From NCBI RefSeq assembly GCF_001050015.1, contig NZ_CVTB01000279.1, positions 1 through 31,000 of the forward strand: a stretch of DNA of 31,000 nucleotides. The letters are read 5' to 3'. Below the pieces are notes generated by a model, which saw only the letters and a program-made list of their open reading frames with translations, had not been told where the DNA came from and made no database searches. Shown one piece after another: positions 16,690 through 24,513 of this stretch (within the stretch, counting starts at the first letter, position 1; every line of letters starts with the position of its first letter). This DNA is from Mycolicibacterium malmesburyense. Lineage in GTDB: Bacteria; Actinomycetota; Actinomycetes; Mycobacteriales; Mycobacteriaceae. A program made the position numbers and the translations under genes.

Positions 16690-17013
16690 ATGAGTGTGGT
16701 GACCCGGTTGAGGCGCGCGGGCGTGGGTGTGGTGGCGGCCGGTGTGATTGGTGGTGCAGTGGGTGCACCTGTCGTCCAGGCTGCGCCGGGTGGTGCCTCT
16801 GACCCGTTCAATAATTGCCTTTCCCGGAACGGTGTTTCCGCTCCGCAGGGTGGACCGGGCGGCCCCGGTTCGCCGAGCGGGCCGCCGCCCTCGGATGCCC
16901 CGCAGGGCGGTCCCGGCGGAACGCCGCCGGCGCCGCCCGGTGTCGATAAGGGTGTGTGGGACAAGGCGATCGCGGCGTGTCAGTCGTTAGCCCCGGCGCC
17001 GCCTCAGCGCTGA
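16690..17013 (+). CDS. small secreted Pro/Gly-rich protein
   Basis: 107 aa from ATG 16690, with AAAGG 7 nt upstream. The N-terminal RLRRAGVGVVAAGVIGG stretch and VVQAAPGG cleavage region form a signal peptide. The mature protein has a short N-terminal part with one Cys (FNNCLSRN). It continues with a Gly/Pro/Ser-rich low-complexity centre (about 52-82, repeats of QGGPGG) and a C-terminal helix with a second Cys (WDKAIAACQSL). The two Cys could form a disulfide. No known function. It is the first gene right of the recombinase island. An antisense remnant frame overlaps its 3' end. Confidence 0.75.
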   Translation: MSVVTRLRRAGVGVVAAGVIGGAVGAPVVQAAPGGASDPFNNCLSRNGVSAPQGGPGGPGSPSGPPPSDAPQGGPGGTPPAPPGVDKGVWDKAIAACQSLAPAPPQR

Positions 17014-17071
17014 CTCCGAGCACCGCGCGCCCGGGTTCCCTCGGCTCGGCGGCCGCGGCTTCGGCCCAATT

Positions 17072-17450
17072 GATGGGTGCGATGAGGTCCGCTGTCGCTG
17101 TGCCGTTCGTGGAGGTCGCGCGGACGGAAACCTGTTGTCCTGTTTGGAGCGCTTGTCGGGGTGTGCGGGTGTCGGCGTCGAGCGTGTAGGTCTGGGTGTA
17201 GCCGTCGTCGCCGCGAACGGCCAGCGTGCCGTCGGTGGTTGCGATGACCGCTCCGGTCTGGGTGAGTTTGGTGACGAATCCGCCTTTACCGTTGGAGGTG
17301 ACGGATCGGCCGTGCAGCGTGCGAGCTGGGGTTCTGGGTTCCGGGCTGGGGCCGTGAGGGCCTTCCCAGCCGGGCGGTGGACCTGCGGGTTCTGGCACGT
17401 TACTCGGCGAGTCGGCGGTCGCCGCGTCGGTCGGCTTGCGTTGCCCTGGA
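17072..17450 (-). pseudogene. remnant of a secreted DUF5666-like protein
   Basis: The minus-strand frame between about 17450 and 17072 encodes a Pro-rich segment, then a block of about 85 residues (17326-17072). This has the alternating pattern of DUF5666-type beta domains: FVTKLTQTGAVIATTDGTL, then a DDGYTQTYTLDADT strand and an ALQTGQQVSVRATSTNGTA turn. No signal peptide or plausible start is found upstream. The frame also reads on without a stop into the 3' half of the opposite-strand secreted protein gene. Both point to a gene that has lost its ends. A short intact gene with an unusual start remains possible. Confidence 0.4.
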
Positions 17451-17655
17451 GAAATGCCACTCAGGATGGCAAGCCGCGACCGGCGCAGCGCGTCCGTTGT
17501 GACGGAAACCCGGTCAACGGGCTGCGCCGCCGTGACCAGCGCGCGAAATGTCGCTCCCACGTCGAGCACAGGAAAGACCCATCTTCGCCGGGCATGCTGC
17601 CCCCGAAGCGAACGCCGGGTGTCGAAGGGACGTCCGGCACGAGTCGAGGGATTCA

Positions 17656-18279
17656 ATGAACATGCAGGCTATGACCGTACGGGCGCTCGGTTGCGCAGGC
17701 CTGACCTTCACGTCCGCGATCGGCGGCACCGCCGCCGTGGCGCATGCCGAGCAGGTCGTCATCCCCGACGTCGTGCAGTCCACCACGACCGTGGACGGCT
17801 GGCAGATGACGCTTTCAATGACCGAAGCCCGCATCAACGTCGTGCCGAACATGGCGGCCGCCCCGCTGTCGAGGGAGGGCTTCCTCAGTGGACGCGTCAC
17901 ACTCACTATCGAGGGCGATGGCAGCTCTGCTGTGAATTCCGGGCAGATCGTCGTCGGCGCGCAACTCGGCTGCCAAGCCGACTTGAGTGAGGGACTGGAC
18001 CTCGGCGTCGACTTCGACACCGACTTTTTCGACGACGACTTCGTGCTCGGCGTCGGGCCGGACGTCGGAACGACGTTGCATTCTGGTGGCATAGAGGCCG
18101 TAGGGTTCGGCACCAAGCCGCTCAAGGGACGGCTGGCGACCATCTACATCCGAGACGCGCACATCCAGGTCGATGAGTGCGGCGGCGCTGTCACAGCCCG
18201 GTTGTTCGCCTCGGCGCAGATGAGCACCGATGTATCCGACGACAGTTTGAACGTCTACGGCGAGGTTCTCCCGTTGTGA
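17656..18279 (+). CDS. MspA-family porin-like protein
   Basis: 207 aa. A signal peptide (about 1-31, ending AVAHAEQ) is followed by a beta-strand-rich protein with MspA-family landmarks. These are the REGFLSGRVTLTIEG strand (MspA has REWFHSGRA at the same place), a QIVVGAQLGCQADLSEGLDLG stretch resembling the MspA QIGF.WSLGVG segment, and the terminal SDDSLNVYGEVLPL (MspA ends VTTYGEPW). ATG at 17656 is preceded by GAGGG. MspA proteins form octameric pores in the mycobacterial outer membrane. This copy has an acidic loop (DFDTDFFDDDF) and two Cys not typical of MspA, so its pore function is uncertain. Its stop overlaps the next GTG by 4 nt. Confidence 0.8.
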   Translation: MNMQAMTVRALGCAGLTFTSAIGGTAAVAHAEQVVIPDVVQSTTTVDGWQMTLSMTEARINVVPNMAAAPLSREGFLSGRVTLTIEGDGSSAVNSGQIVVGAQLGCQADLSEGLDLGVDFDTDFFDDDFVLGVGPDVGTTLHSGGIEAVGFGTKPLKGRLATIYIRDAHIQVDECGGAVTARLFASAQMSTDVSDDSLNVYGEVLPL

Positions 18280-18497
18280 ACCGCGTGAAGCACATCGTGC
18301 CGGCATTCCTGTTGGCCCTCGCGGTGGCACTCGGCCTCAGCGGCACGGCCCGGGCGGGTGATGACGACGACGACCATGACGACCGCGGTTCGAGTGTTCT
18401 CGAAATGTGGCCTCCGACAGAGAATTCCTGGCCACCGATGAGAGCGCCCGACAACCCCATCGACGCCGGCGAGACGCCGATCATCCCGGTTCGTTGA
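18276..18497 (+). CDS. small secreted Asp-rich protein
   Basis: 73 aa. GTG at 18276 overlaps the MspA-like gene's stop as GTGA. A strong signal peptide (about residues 1-28, HIVPAFLLALAVALGL, cleavage after ARA) is followed at once by an acidic cluster, GDDDDDHDDRG, at the mature N-terminus. The remaining tail of about 35 residues is rich in Pro and Trp (EMWPPTENSWPP). The Asp/His cluster could bind divalent cations, but nothing proves this. I recognise no named family. Translational coupling suggests it works with the MspA-like protein. Confidence 0.7.
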   Translation: MNRVKHIVPAFLLALAVALGLSGTARAGDDDDDHDDRGSSVLEMWPPTENSWPPMRAPDNPIDAGETPIIPVR

Positions 18498-18590
18498 TAT
18501 CGACCGGTTATCTGAGTCAAAGGGCACTCATAAAAACACCTGATTGTCTGAGTGAACGCATGGTGCACAAGAACGAGAGGACGTGCGGCT

Positions 18591-19493
18591 GTGAAGCGCA
18601 TCTGGCGGAGGCTCGAAAAGCCCACGACCCAGGGTCGACTCGAGGACATGCCGACCCGTCCGACCGGATACCAGCAGACGGCAAGCCGCCTGCACTCCTT
18701 CAACCGGTACGAGATCAAGTATCTCCTCGACGAGTTCAAGGTCCCGGAACTGCGCGCGCAACTCGCCGGTCACATGTCCAGCGACCCATACTCACCGCAT
18801 GGCGGCTACCCCGTCACGTCGTTGTACTACGACACATCCGATCTGCGGTTCTACTGGGAGAAGATCGAAGGGCTGCGGTTCCGCCGCAAATTGCGCATGC
18901 GGCTCTACGGTCGGCCCGAAGAGTGCACTGACGACACACCCGTCCAGATCGAGATCAAGCAGCGGGTGAACCGCGTCACCCAGAAGCGCCGAATCGAACT
19001 CCCCTATGGCACCGCGCGCAGCTGGCTCGACGTGCGCGAGCCGCTCACGGGCGACCATTCGCGCGGCTTCGTCGACGAAGTTACGGCGCTGGTCGGTAAC
19101 CTCGATCTGCGTCCCATCGTCACCACCGGATACCTACGTGAAGCGTTCGTCGGCCATGGAACCGACCTGGGTCTCCGGGTGACCATCGACCACAAGGTGC
19201 ACGGGCGGGACCGCGACTTCCACTTCGCCTCGGGTGCACAGAACCGCTTCATCATCCCTCCCAAGCTCGCGATCGTAGAGATCAAGGCCAACGAGCGGGT
19301 GCCCTACTGGGTCACCGATCTCACTGCACGCCTGGACATGTCAGTGATCCGGGTGTCCAAGTACTGCCAGTCCGTGCAGGCCTTCGGTATGGCGCCCCGC
19401 TCGCGGATGGGCCCACCCGAACTGATCTCCCACAGCGCTCGAGACCACGGCCCAGCGGACGCCTTCGCCGAACTCGTCTCGGCGGCGAAGTAG
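18591..19493 (+). CDS. VTC-domain protein (polyphosphate polymerase/TTM-like)
   Basis: 300 aa from GTG 18591, with GAGAGG 10 nt upstream. The protein has no signal peptide or membrane segment. The fold signature of the VTC/triphosphate-tunnel family is visible: RYEIKYLLDE (E41, K43) at the N-terminus, a central LRFRRKLRMRLYG and QIEIKQRVNRVTQKRR, and the C-terminal AIVEIKANERVPYW and VSKYCQS. In yeast Vtc4 this domain makes polyphosphate from ATP inside a tunnel lined with such Lys/Arg/Glu residues. Bacterial versions linked to DUF4956 and CotH genes have no established role known to me. A DUF4956 gene follows after 36 nt. Confidence 0.88.
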   Translation: MKRIWRRLEKPTTQGRLEDMPTRPTGYQQTASRLHSFNRYEIKYLLDEFKVPELRAQLAGHMSSDPYSPHGGYPVTSLYYDTSDLRFYWEKIEGLRFRRKLRMRLYGRPEECTDDTPVQIEIKQRVNRVTQKRRIELPYGTARSWLDVREPLTGDHSRGFVDEVTALVGNLDLRPIVTTGYLREAFVGHGTDLGLRVTIDHKVHGRDRDFHFASGAQNRFIIPPKLAIVEIKANERVPYWVTDLTARLDMSVIRVSKYCQSVQAFGMAPRSRMGPPELISHSARDHGPADAFAELVSAAK

Positions 19494-19529
19494 AACGGCG
19501 CACTCGTACCTCTGAAAGGACAGAAACCC

Positions 19530-20207
19530 ATGACCATCGACCTACAGGACCTCAGCGGTACGTTCACTGTCTTCGACGTCGCCGCCTCCCTGGCGTTGTC
19601 GTTCGTACTCGCGACGATCATCGGCTGGGTGTACCGCTACACGCACAAGAATGTCTCCTACAGCCAGTCCTACGTGCAGACGCTGGTTCTGGTGTGCATG
19701 GTCATCTCGGTGATCATGCTGGTCGTCGGCTCCAACATCGCCCGCGCCTTTGCACTCGTCGGTGCGCTCTCGGTCATCCGATTCCGCAATGCCATCAAGG
19801 AAACCCGTGACGTCGGCTTCATCTTCCTGGCGATGGCCGTCGGTATGACGACCGGGACCCGGTTCTATCTGCTGGCGGTCGCCGCAACGGTCGTGATCTG
19901 CCTGGTCCTGGTGATCATGTACCGCTTCAACTGGTTCAAGCTCGACGTGCAGCGTCAGGTCGTGAAGGTTCAGGTGCCGCCGGAGCCGGAGTACACCGCT
20001 CGCGTCGAGGATGTGCTGATCTCCTACTGCTCCGAGTTCGAATTGGTTTCCACGGAGTCCGCGAGATCCGGTGCACTCAACGAGCTGTACTACACCGCAC
20101 AGCTGAAGAAGGGCAGGAAGTCTGGTGAGCTGATCGCCGCGCTCAGCGATGTCAACACCGGGCAGCGGGTGACCGTGCTGACCGGGTATGACCAGACCGA
20201 CATCTGA
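19530..20207 (+). CDS. DUF4956 integral membrane protein
   Basis: 225 aa. ATG at 19530 has AAAGGA upstream. About four to five membrane segments fill residues 13-135 (AASLALSFVLATIIGW, TLVLVCMVISVIMLVVG, FIFLAMAVGMTTG, LAVAATVVICLVLVIMY). The conserved block ALVGALSVIRFRNAIKETRD lies at about 75-94 and is diagnostic of DUF4956. A soluble C-terminal domain of about 85 residues follows, ferredoxin-like in its strand pattern. It is commonly found next to VTC-domain and CotH genes, as here. The stop overlaps the CotH ATG by one base (TGATG). Molecular function is unknown. Confidence 0.92.
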   Translation: MTIDLQDLSGTFTVFDVAASLALSFVLATIIGWVYRYTHKNVSYSQSYVQTLVLVCMVISVIMLVVGSNIARAFALVGALSVIRFRNAIKETRDVGFIFLAMAVGMTTGTRFYLLAVAATVVICLVLVIMYRFNWFKLDVQRQVVKVQVPPEPEYTARVEDVLISYCSEFELVSTESARSGALNELYYTAQLKKGRKSGELIAALSDVNTGQRVTVLTGYDQTDI

Positions 20208-21679
20208 TGACGACGGCGAATTCCACTGCCCCGGCGCCCAAGCGGCGGCTGGCACATCGCGTTCCCGTTCCGGTACGCCAGCACTGGAAGCTGGTCGCGG
20301 TGTTGGTGGCCGTCGTCCTCGGCTTGATTGCGGCGCTCGGACAGACCAGCATCAGGCCGTACATTACGGGCGAGGTCAGGTTCATCAAGTCGGAGATAAC
20401 CGACAACATCGTCGGCGAGGTCGATCTGTTCGACGACTCGGTATCGCACTCGCTCACAATAGACATCACCGACGCCGAGTACCGCCAGATGATCGAAGCG
20501 TTCCAGAAAGATGGGGAGAAGAAGTGGGTCACCGCTGACATCACGATCGACGGAGCGCTCATCAACGATGCGGCGGTTCGGCTCAAGGGCAATTCGACCC
20601 TCGGAGGGCTTCGCGGCCACCACGCCGGACCGGGTGGTGGCGGCGGACCGGATGGCAAGGGGCCCATGGGCGCTCCGCCGGAGGGAATGGCGCTGCCCGG
20701 GGGGATGGCGTCCGCTTCGGCCGAAGATCCGACGTCGCTGCCGCTGCTGATCAGCTTCGACGAGAACGCAGACGGTCGTGGGTATCAGGGTTTGACCGAA
20801 CTGTCGGTGCGGCCCGGTTCTCCGGTGCTGAACGAGGCGATGGCCTTGTCGCTGACAGCGGCCACCGGGCAGCCGACGCAACGGTACACCTACGCCACGT
20901 ACACCATCGCCGGAGACACCGCGACGCGCTTGCTTCTCGAGCATCCTGATGACATGTACGCGAATTCGTTGTTCGTCTCCGACGGTTACCTGTACAAGGC
21001 CGACGCGAACTCGCGGCTGACCTACGCCGGCGACGACCAGTCCGCGTACGCCGACCAGTTCAAGCAGATAAACGCCACCGACGACGGCAACCTGCAGCCG
21101 ATCATCAACTTCGTGAAGTGGATCGACGGAGCGGATCAGCAGGAGTTCGACACGCACCTGTCGGATTGGGTCGACACCGCGGCGCTCGCCGAGTACCTCG
21201 CCACGCAGAACCTCCTCGGCAACGCCGACGACATGGGAGGGCCAGGCCAGAACTATTACCTCTGGTACGACCTCGACACCGAGAAGTTCACCGTGGTGTC
21301 GTGGGATCTCAACCTGGCGATGAACGGTGGTGCCGACACCCAGCCGGGTACCGAAGTCGAGATGGGTCTGCCCGGCGGCGACAAGCTCCGCATGGAGCCC
21401 CCTCCCGGTGCGGGCGGCGACCGGCCGAACATCGAGAACCCGCTGAAGACACGTTTCCTCGCCTCAGAATCGCTGATGCGGCAGTACCACGACGTGTACT
21501 GGCGGCTGTACGACGAGATGTACGGGGACGACCACGCATACGCACTTCTCGACGACATCGTGTCCCGGGTGCCGGTGACCGACGGGCTCACGCAGCAGTC
21601 TCTCGATGATGCGGCCAACACCATGCGCACGTTCATCTCCGAGCGGATCGCGACGCTGAACGCAGCGCGCTCCGGATAG
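20207..21679 (+). CDS. CotH-family (secretory protein-kinase-like) membrane-anchored protein
   Basis: 490 aa. The N-terminus has a basic cytoplasmic stretch and one membrane anchor (about 28-46, KLVAVLVAVVLGLIAALG); the rest is predicted extracytoplasmic. CotH features include the LFDDSVSHSLTIDITDAEY start, the VRLKGNSTLG block, the LLLEHPDDMYANSLF region and the catalytic-site strip NADDMGGPGQNYYLWYD followed by KFTVVSWDLNLAMNG. A Gly/Pro/Met-rich insertion occupies about 138-171. B. subtilis CotH is an atypical kinase that phosphorylates spore-coat proteins; the substrate here is unknown. A candidate is a coexpressed envelope protein. It is last in the operon and followed by a hairpin. Confidence 0.88.
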   Translation: MTTANSTAPAPKRRLAHRVPVPVRQHWKLVAVLVAVVLGLIAALGQTSIRPYITGEVRFIKSEITDNIVGEVDLFDDSVSHSLTIDITDAEYRQMIEAFQKDGEKKWVTADITIDGALINDAAVRLKGNSTLGGLRGHHAGPGGGGGPDGKGPMGAPPEGMALPGGMASASAEDPTSLPLLISFDENADGRGYQGLTELSVRPGSPVLNEAMALSLTAATGQPTQRYTYATYTIAGDTATRLLLEHPDDMYANSLFVSDGYLYKADANSRLTYAGDDQSAYADQFKQINATDDGNLQPIINFVKWIDGADQQEFDTHLSDWVDTAALAEYLATQNLLGNADDMGGPGQNYYLWYDLDTEKFTVVSWDLNLAMNGGADTQPGTEVEMGLPGGDKLRMEPPPGAGGDRPNIENPLKTRFLASESLMRQYHDVYWRLYDEMYGDDHAYALLDDIVSRVPVTDGLTQQSLDDAANTMRTFISERIATLNAARSG

Positions 21680-21692
21680 CGCCGCTCGGCAC

Positions 21693-21729
21693 GAAAGAGC
21701 GGGGGTATCGGGTCGAAACCCGCTCTTTC
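21693..21729 (+). terminator. hairpin terminator after CotH gene
   Basis: Perfect 11-bp arms, GAAAGAGCGGG (21693-21703) and CCCGCTCTTTC (21719-21729), with a 15-nt loop, 13 bp after the CotH stop. The downstream side has TTTCCTTC. The remaining 250 bp to the next gene show no further gene or clear motif apart from a CAGGAG ribosome-binding site at 21970-21975. Confidence 0.7.
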
Positions 21730-21979
21730 CTTCGCGATACACGCGTGCGATCTCGTCGAGGGTTCGTGTGTCGCCGCCTCCAAAGAAGGGGGTCACCCAG
21801 CGAACCCGACCGGACGACCATTCATACGCTATCGACAGCTGATCCCCACACTTCCCGCGTAGCGTCGATGCGGGAGCCGGAGCAGATTCTCGTCTTCTGT
21901 TCTCCGTCGACCACTTTGGATTGAGTCGAGGGCAGGTTGAAGCCACATTGCTGTCCGTCTGTCTGACTTCAGGAGTGCC

Positions 21980-22327
21980 ATGAATCGAGTCACACGAGCC
22001 GCCGCGGGTGCCGTCCTCGCGGGGTCTCTCGGGATGTCCCTGTTCGCCGTCGGGACCGCCGCTGCCAACGCCGCGCCGCCAGGCCTTGGCGGGCTGGCGG
22101 CGCAAGGCCCCGGGTGGGGTCCCGGCCCCTTCCCTCCGGGGCCTGGGCCGATCGGTCCGGGTGGGCCATGGGGTGGCGGTCCGGGACCCGGCCCGGGTGG
22201 AGCGTGGGGTGGCGGTCCGGGTTGGGGTGCGCCGCCTCCTCCGTCCCCGGCACCGATCGGGTGGGGCGGCGGCTGGAATCAGCCATGCATCTCGGGACCG
22301 CTGGGATTCCTGCAATTCTGCCCGTGA
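21980..22327 (+). CDS. small secreted Gly/Pro/Trp-rich protein
   Basis: 115 aa from ATG 21980, close behind a CAGGAG ribosome-binding site. The first 32 residues are a signal peptide (RAAAGAVLAGSLGMSLFAVG, cleavage after ANA). The mature protein is low-complexity: repeats of GPGPxGPGG and WGGGPG, with several Trp. The last 16 residues contain two Cys (QPCISGPLGFLQFCP) that may form a small disulfide loop. It resembles other Pro/Gly-rich secreted proteins of fast-growing mycobacteria, including one near the right end of this window (same signal-peptide style, RAAAGxVL). Function unknown. Confidence 0.78.
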   Translation: MNRVTRAAAGAVLAGSLGMSLFAVGTAAANAAPPGLGGLAAQGPGWGPGPFPPGPGPIGPGGPWGGGPGPGPGGAWGGGPGWGAPPPPSPAPIGWGGGWNQPCISGPLGFLQFCP

Positions 22328-22338
22328 TCAGCTGACCG

Positions 22339-22377
22339 GGACAGGCCCGTATCGCTTTGAGTGATACGGGCCTGTCC
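22339..22377. terminator. bidirectional hairpin terminator between convergent genes
   Basis: Perfect 15-bp arms, GGACAGGCCCGTATC (22339-22353) and GATACGGGCCTGTCC (22363-22377), with a 9-nt loop. It lies 11 bp after the secreted-protein stop and 80 bp beyond the stop of the convergent glycosyltransferase gene. There is no long T-run. The symmetry suits termination from both sides. Confidence 0.75.
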
Positions 22378-22457
22378 TGGTCTCGGCGGCAGAGGCGCAG
22401 ATGCGCCCCGGTCGGATTCACCAGAGTTGCTCAGATGCAGCGGCGGTTCCGCGTCGG

Positions 22458-24467
22458 TCAGTTCGGCGACGTCGCCGGCCGGGTGAGGTCGTAGATCGTC
22501 ACGCCATCGACTTCCGTGCCGGTGTAGTGCTCGGTCACCCACTCGCCGATGCGTTCAGCCTCGCTGGTCCCGCTCAACTCGGGCGGCTTCAGCGCCGGCC
22601 CGCCCGAATCGCCCGACGGCATCGCGGGCAGCCCGAGTCCGGTCGAGGGAATGTAATAGTGAATGCGCCCATCGGCGACGTAGTCCTGGAACTGTTCCAG
22701 AGTCGGTGCCGGGTCTCCCGACCCGAATCCGCCGAGCGCCATCACCGGCTGATCCGATGCGAGCTGGTAGTAGCCGGCCTCCGTCGACCCCGGCACCGCC
22801 GCTGCCCAGGTGTAGGACTGCGCATCCTCACTCAGGCTTTGCACAATCGCGTCTGATACCTGAGTTCGGGGCTGTCCGGGAACGGAGGCGTCGTGGCCGT
22901 CACCGCCCGCCGACGGCATGCGCGACATACCGACTCCAGGGATCTGGGGACCAGCCGTGACGACGCCGCCGGTGTGCGACGTGCTTACCGTGTGGACGGA
23001 ATACGCGACCGGACCGGCCAGCGCAGCCGCCATGGCCAACGCACCCGCCCAGACGCGGAAATCGGCCCTGCGGTTGACGACCACTGTCGGCACAACCGCC
23101 GCGACCAGCAGGCCCAACGCTGCGGCAATGGCGGCGCCGGGCACGACCCAGCGCAACCATGGCACGAAATCGGGAGTACGGCCGAGCAACGCCCAGGACC
23201 AATAGCCGGTGCCCGCCGTGATCGCAGCCAACACGACGAGCGCCGACGGCTTCTCGCGCCGACGCCACAGGTCGACAGCTCCGATGCCGACCAGTGCGGC
23301 AACTGCCGGCGCGAGCGCAACGGTGTAGTAGTCGTGGAAGAGGCCGCTCATGAAACTGAACACACCCGCGGTACCGACGAGCCAACCACCCCACGCCAGG
23401 TACTGTGCGCGATCGGCGTCCATGCGAGTTCGACGACCGCACAGGACCAGGCCGGTAACGAGGAGGACAAGCGCCGCCGGAAGGAGCCATGAAATCTGGC
23501 CTCCTGCCTCACCGGTGAACATCCGCCCGATGCCGGCGTGGCCGAACGGTGAGAAGCCACCGCCGGGGCCGCCCGGGCCTGGCGGACCGCCCGGGCCGGG
23601 TCCACCCGAGGGGAAGTTGGTGTCGCCGCCCGTCAGACGGCCCAGCCCGTTGTATCCGAAAGTGAGGTCGAGGAAGCTGTTGGTCTCCGAACCACCGATG
23701 TACGGGCGGCTGCCCTTCGGCCAGATCTCGACCAGCAGTACCCACCATCCGGCGGCCAGCACCATAGCCCCCAGGCCCGCCAACAACTGAGCGAGCCGCA
23801 CACGCAGCCGCGGCCGACCCGCAACGAGGTACGTCAGGGCGAGCCCCGGAACGACGAGCATCACCTGTAATTGTTTTGCCAGGAAACCGAATCCGAGCAG
23901 TGCGCCGCACAACACCAGCCAGCGGGTGCGGCCGTCCTCGACGGCACGCAAGATGGCCCACACCGCTGCGACCATGAGGAAGACGAGCATGGCGTCGGGA
24001 TTGTTGTACCTGAACATCAGCGTGGCCACCGGCGTGACGGCGAGGATCGCTCCCGCCAGCAAACCGGCCGCGGGGCCGAACCGCCTCGCCACGATCGCGT
24101 AGAGTAGCGCTACCGCCGCGACGCCGAGCAACACCTGTGGCAGCTGAATCGACCACGTGTTGACACCGAAGATCCGCGTGGAGAGCTCCATCGGCCAGAG
24201 CGCAGCCGGTGGCTTGTCAACGGTGATCGCGTTGGCCGCATCCGAAGAGCCGAACAGGAAAGCCTTCCAGCTCTTCGATCCGGCCTGCACTGCCGCCGAG
24301 TAGAAGGCGTTGGCCCAACCGTTGCGACTCAACCCGATGGTCCAGAACACTCCGGTCGCGAGCAGCAGCCCGAACAAAGCGATTCTCGCCCAGAGCGGTT
24401 GAGGCGTGTGACCGGACCGGTCGACAGCCGCATGATCTTTCGTGGACCTGTCCGCTAACGCGGGCAT
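22458..24467 (-). CDS. GT-C fold glycosyltransferase (GT39 / ArnT-PMT-like)
   Basis: 669 aa with about 11-12 membrane segments. The first periplasmic loop contains the acidic motif region NGWANAFYSAAVQAG and the ITVDKPPAALW segment typical of polyprenyl-phosphate-sugar-dependent GT-C enzymes; RYNNPDAMLVFLMV is a second conserved block. A Gly/Pro-rich loop (GGPGPGGPPGPGGPGGG) lies near residue 285. The last 180 residues are a soluble extracytoplasmic domain. ATG at 24467 has GAGAGG upstream. It is expected to transfer a sugar from a polyprenyl-phosphate donor to an envelope acceptor. The GT2-GtrA gene 46 nt upstream probably makes that donor. Acceptor unknown. Confidence 0.88.
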   Translation of the reverse strand: MPALADRSTKDHAAVDRSGHTPQPLWARIALFGLLLATGVFWTIGLSRNGWANAFYSAAVQAGSKSWKAFLFGSSDAANAITVDKPPAALWPMELSTRIFGVNTWSIQLPQVLLGVAAVALLYAIVARRFGPAAGLLAGAILAVTPVATLMFRYNNPDAMLVFLMVAAVWAILRAVEDGRTRWLVLCGALLGFGFLAKQLQVMLVVPGLALTYLVAGRPRLRVRLAQLLAGLGAMVLAAGWWVLLVEIWPKGSRPYIGGSETNSFLDLTFGYNGLGRLTGGDTNFPSGGPGPGGPPGPGGPGGGFSPFGHAGIGRMFTGEAGGQISWLLPAALVLLVTGLVLCGRRTRMDADRAQYLAWGGWLVGTAGVFSFMSGLFHDYYTVALAPAVAALVGIGAVDLWRRREKPSALVVLAAITAGTGYWSWALLGRTPDFVPWLRWVVPGAAIAAALGLLVAAVVPTVVVNRRADFRVWAGALAMAAALAGPVAYSVHTVSTSHTGGVVTAGPQIPGVGMSRMPSAGGDGHDASVPGQPRTQVSDAIVQSLSEDAQSYTWAAAVPGSTEAGYYQLASDQPVMALGGFGSGDPAPTLEQFQDYVADGRIHYYIPSTGLGLPAMPSGDSGGPALKPPELSGTSEAERIGEWVTEHYTGTEVDGVTIYDLTRPATSPN

Positions 24468-24513
24468 GGAAGATCCTCTCGGTTGAGCGTTGAAATCGAG
24501 TGATGGGTGTGGG

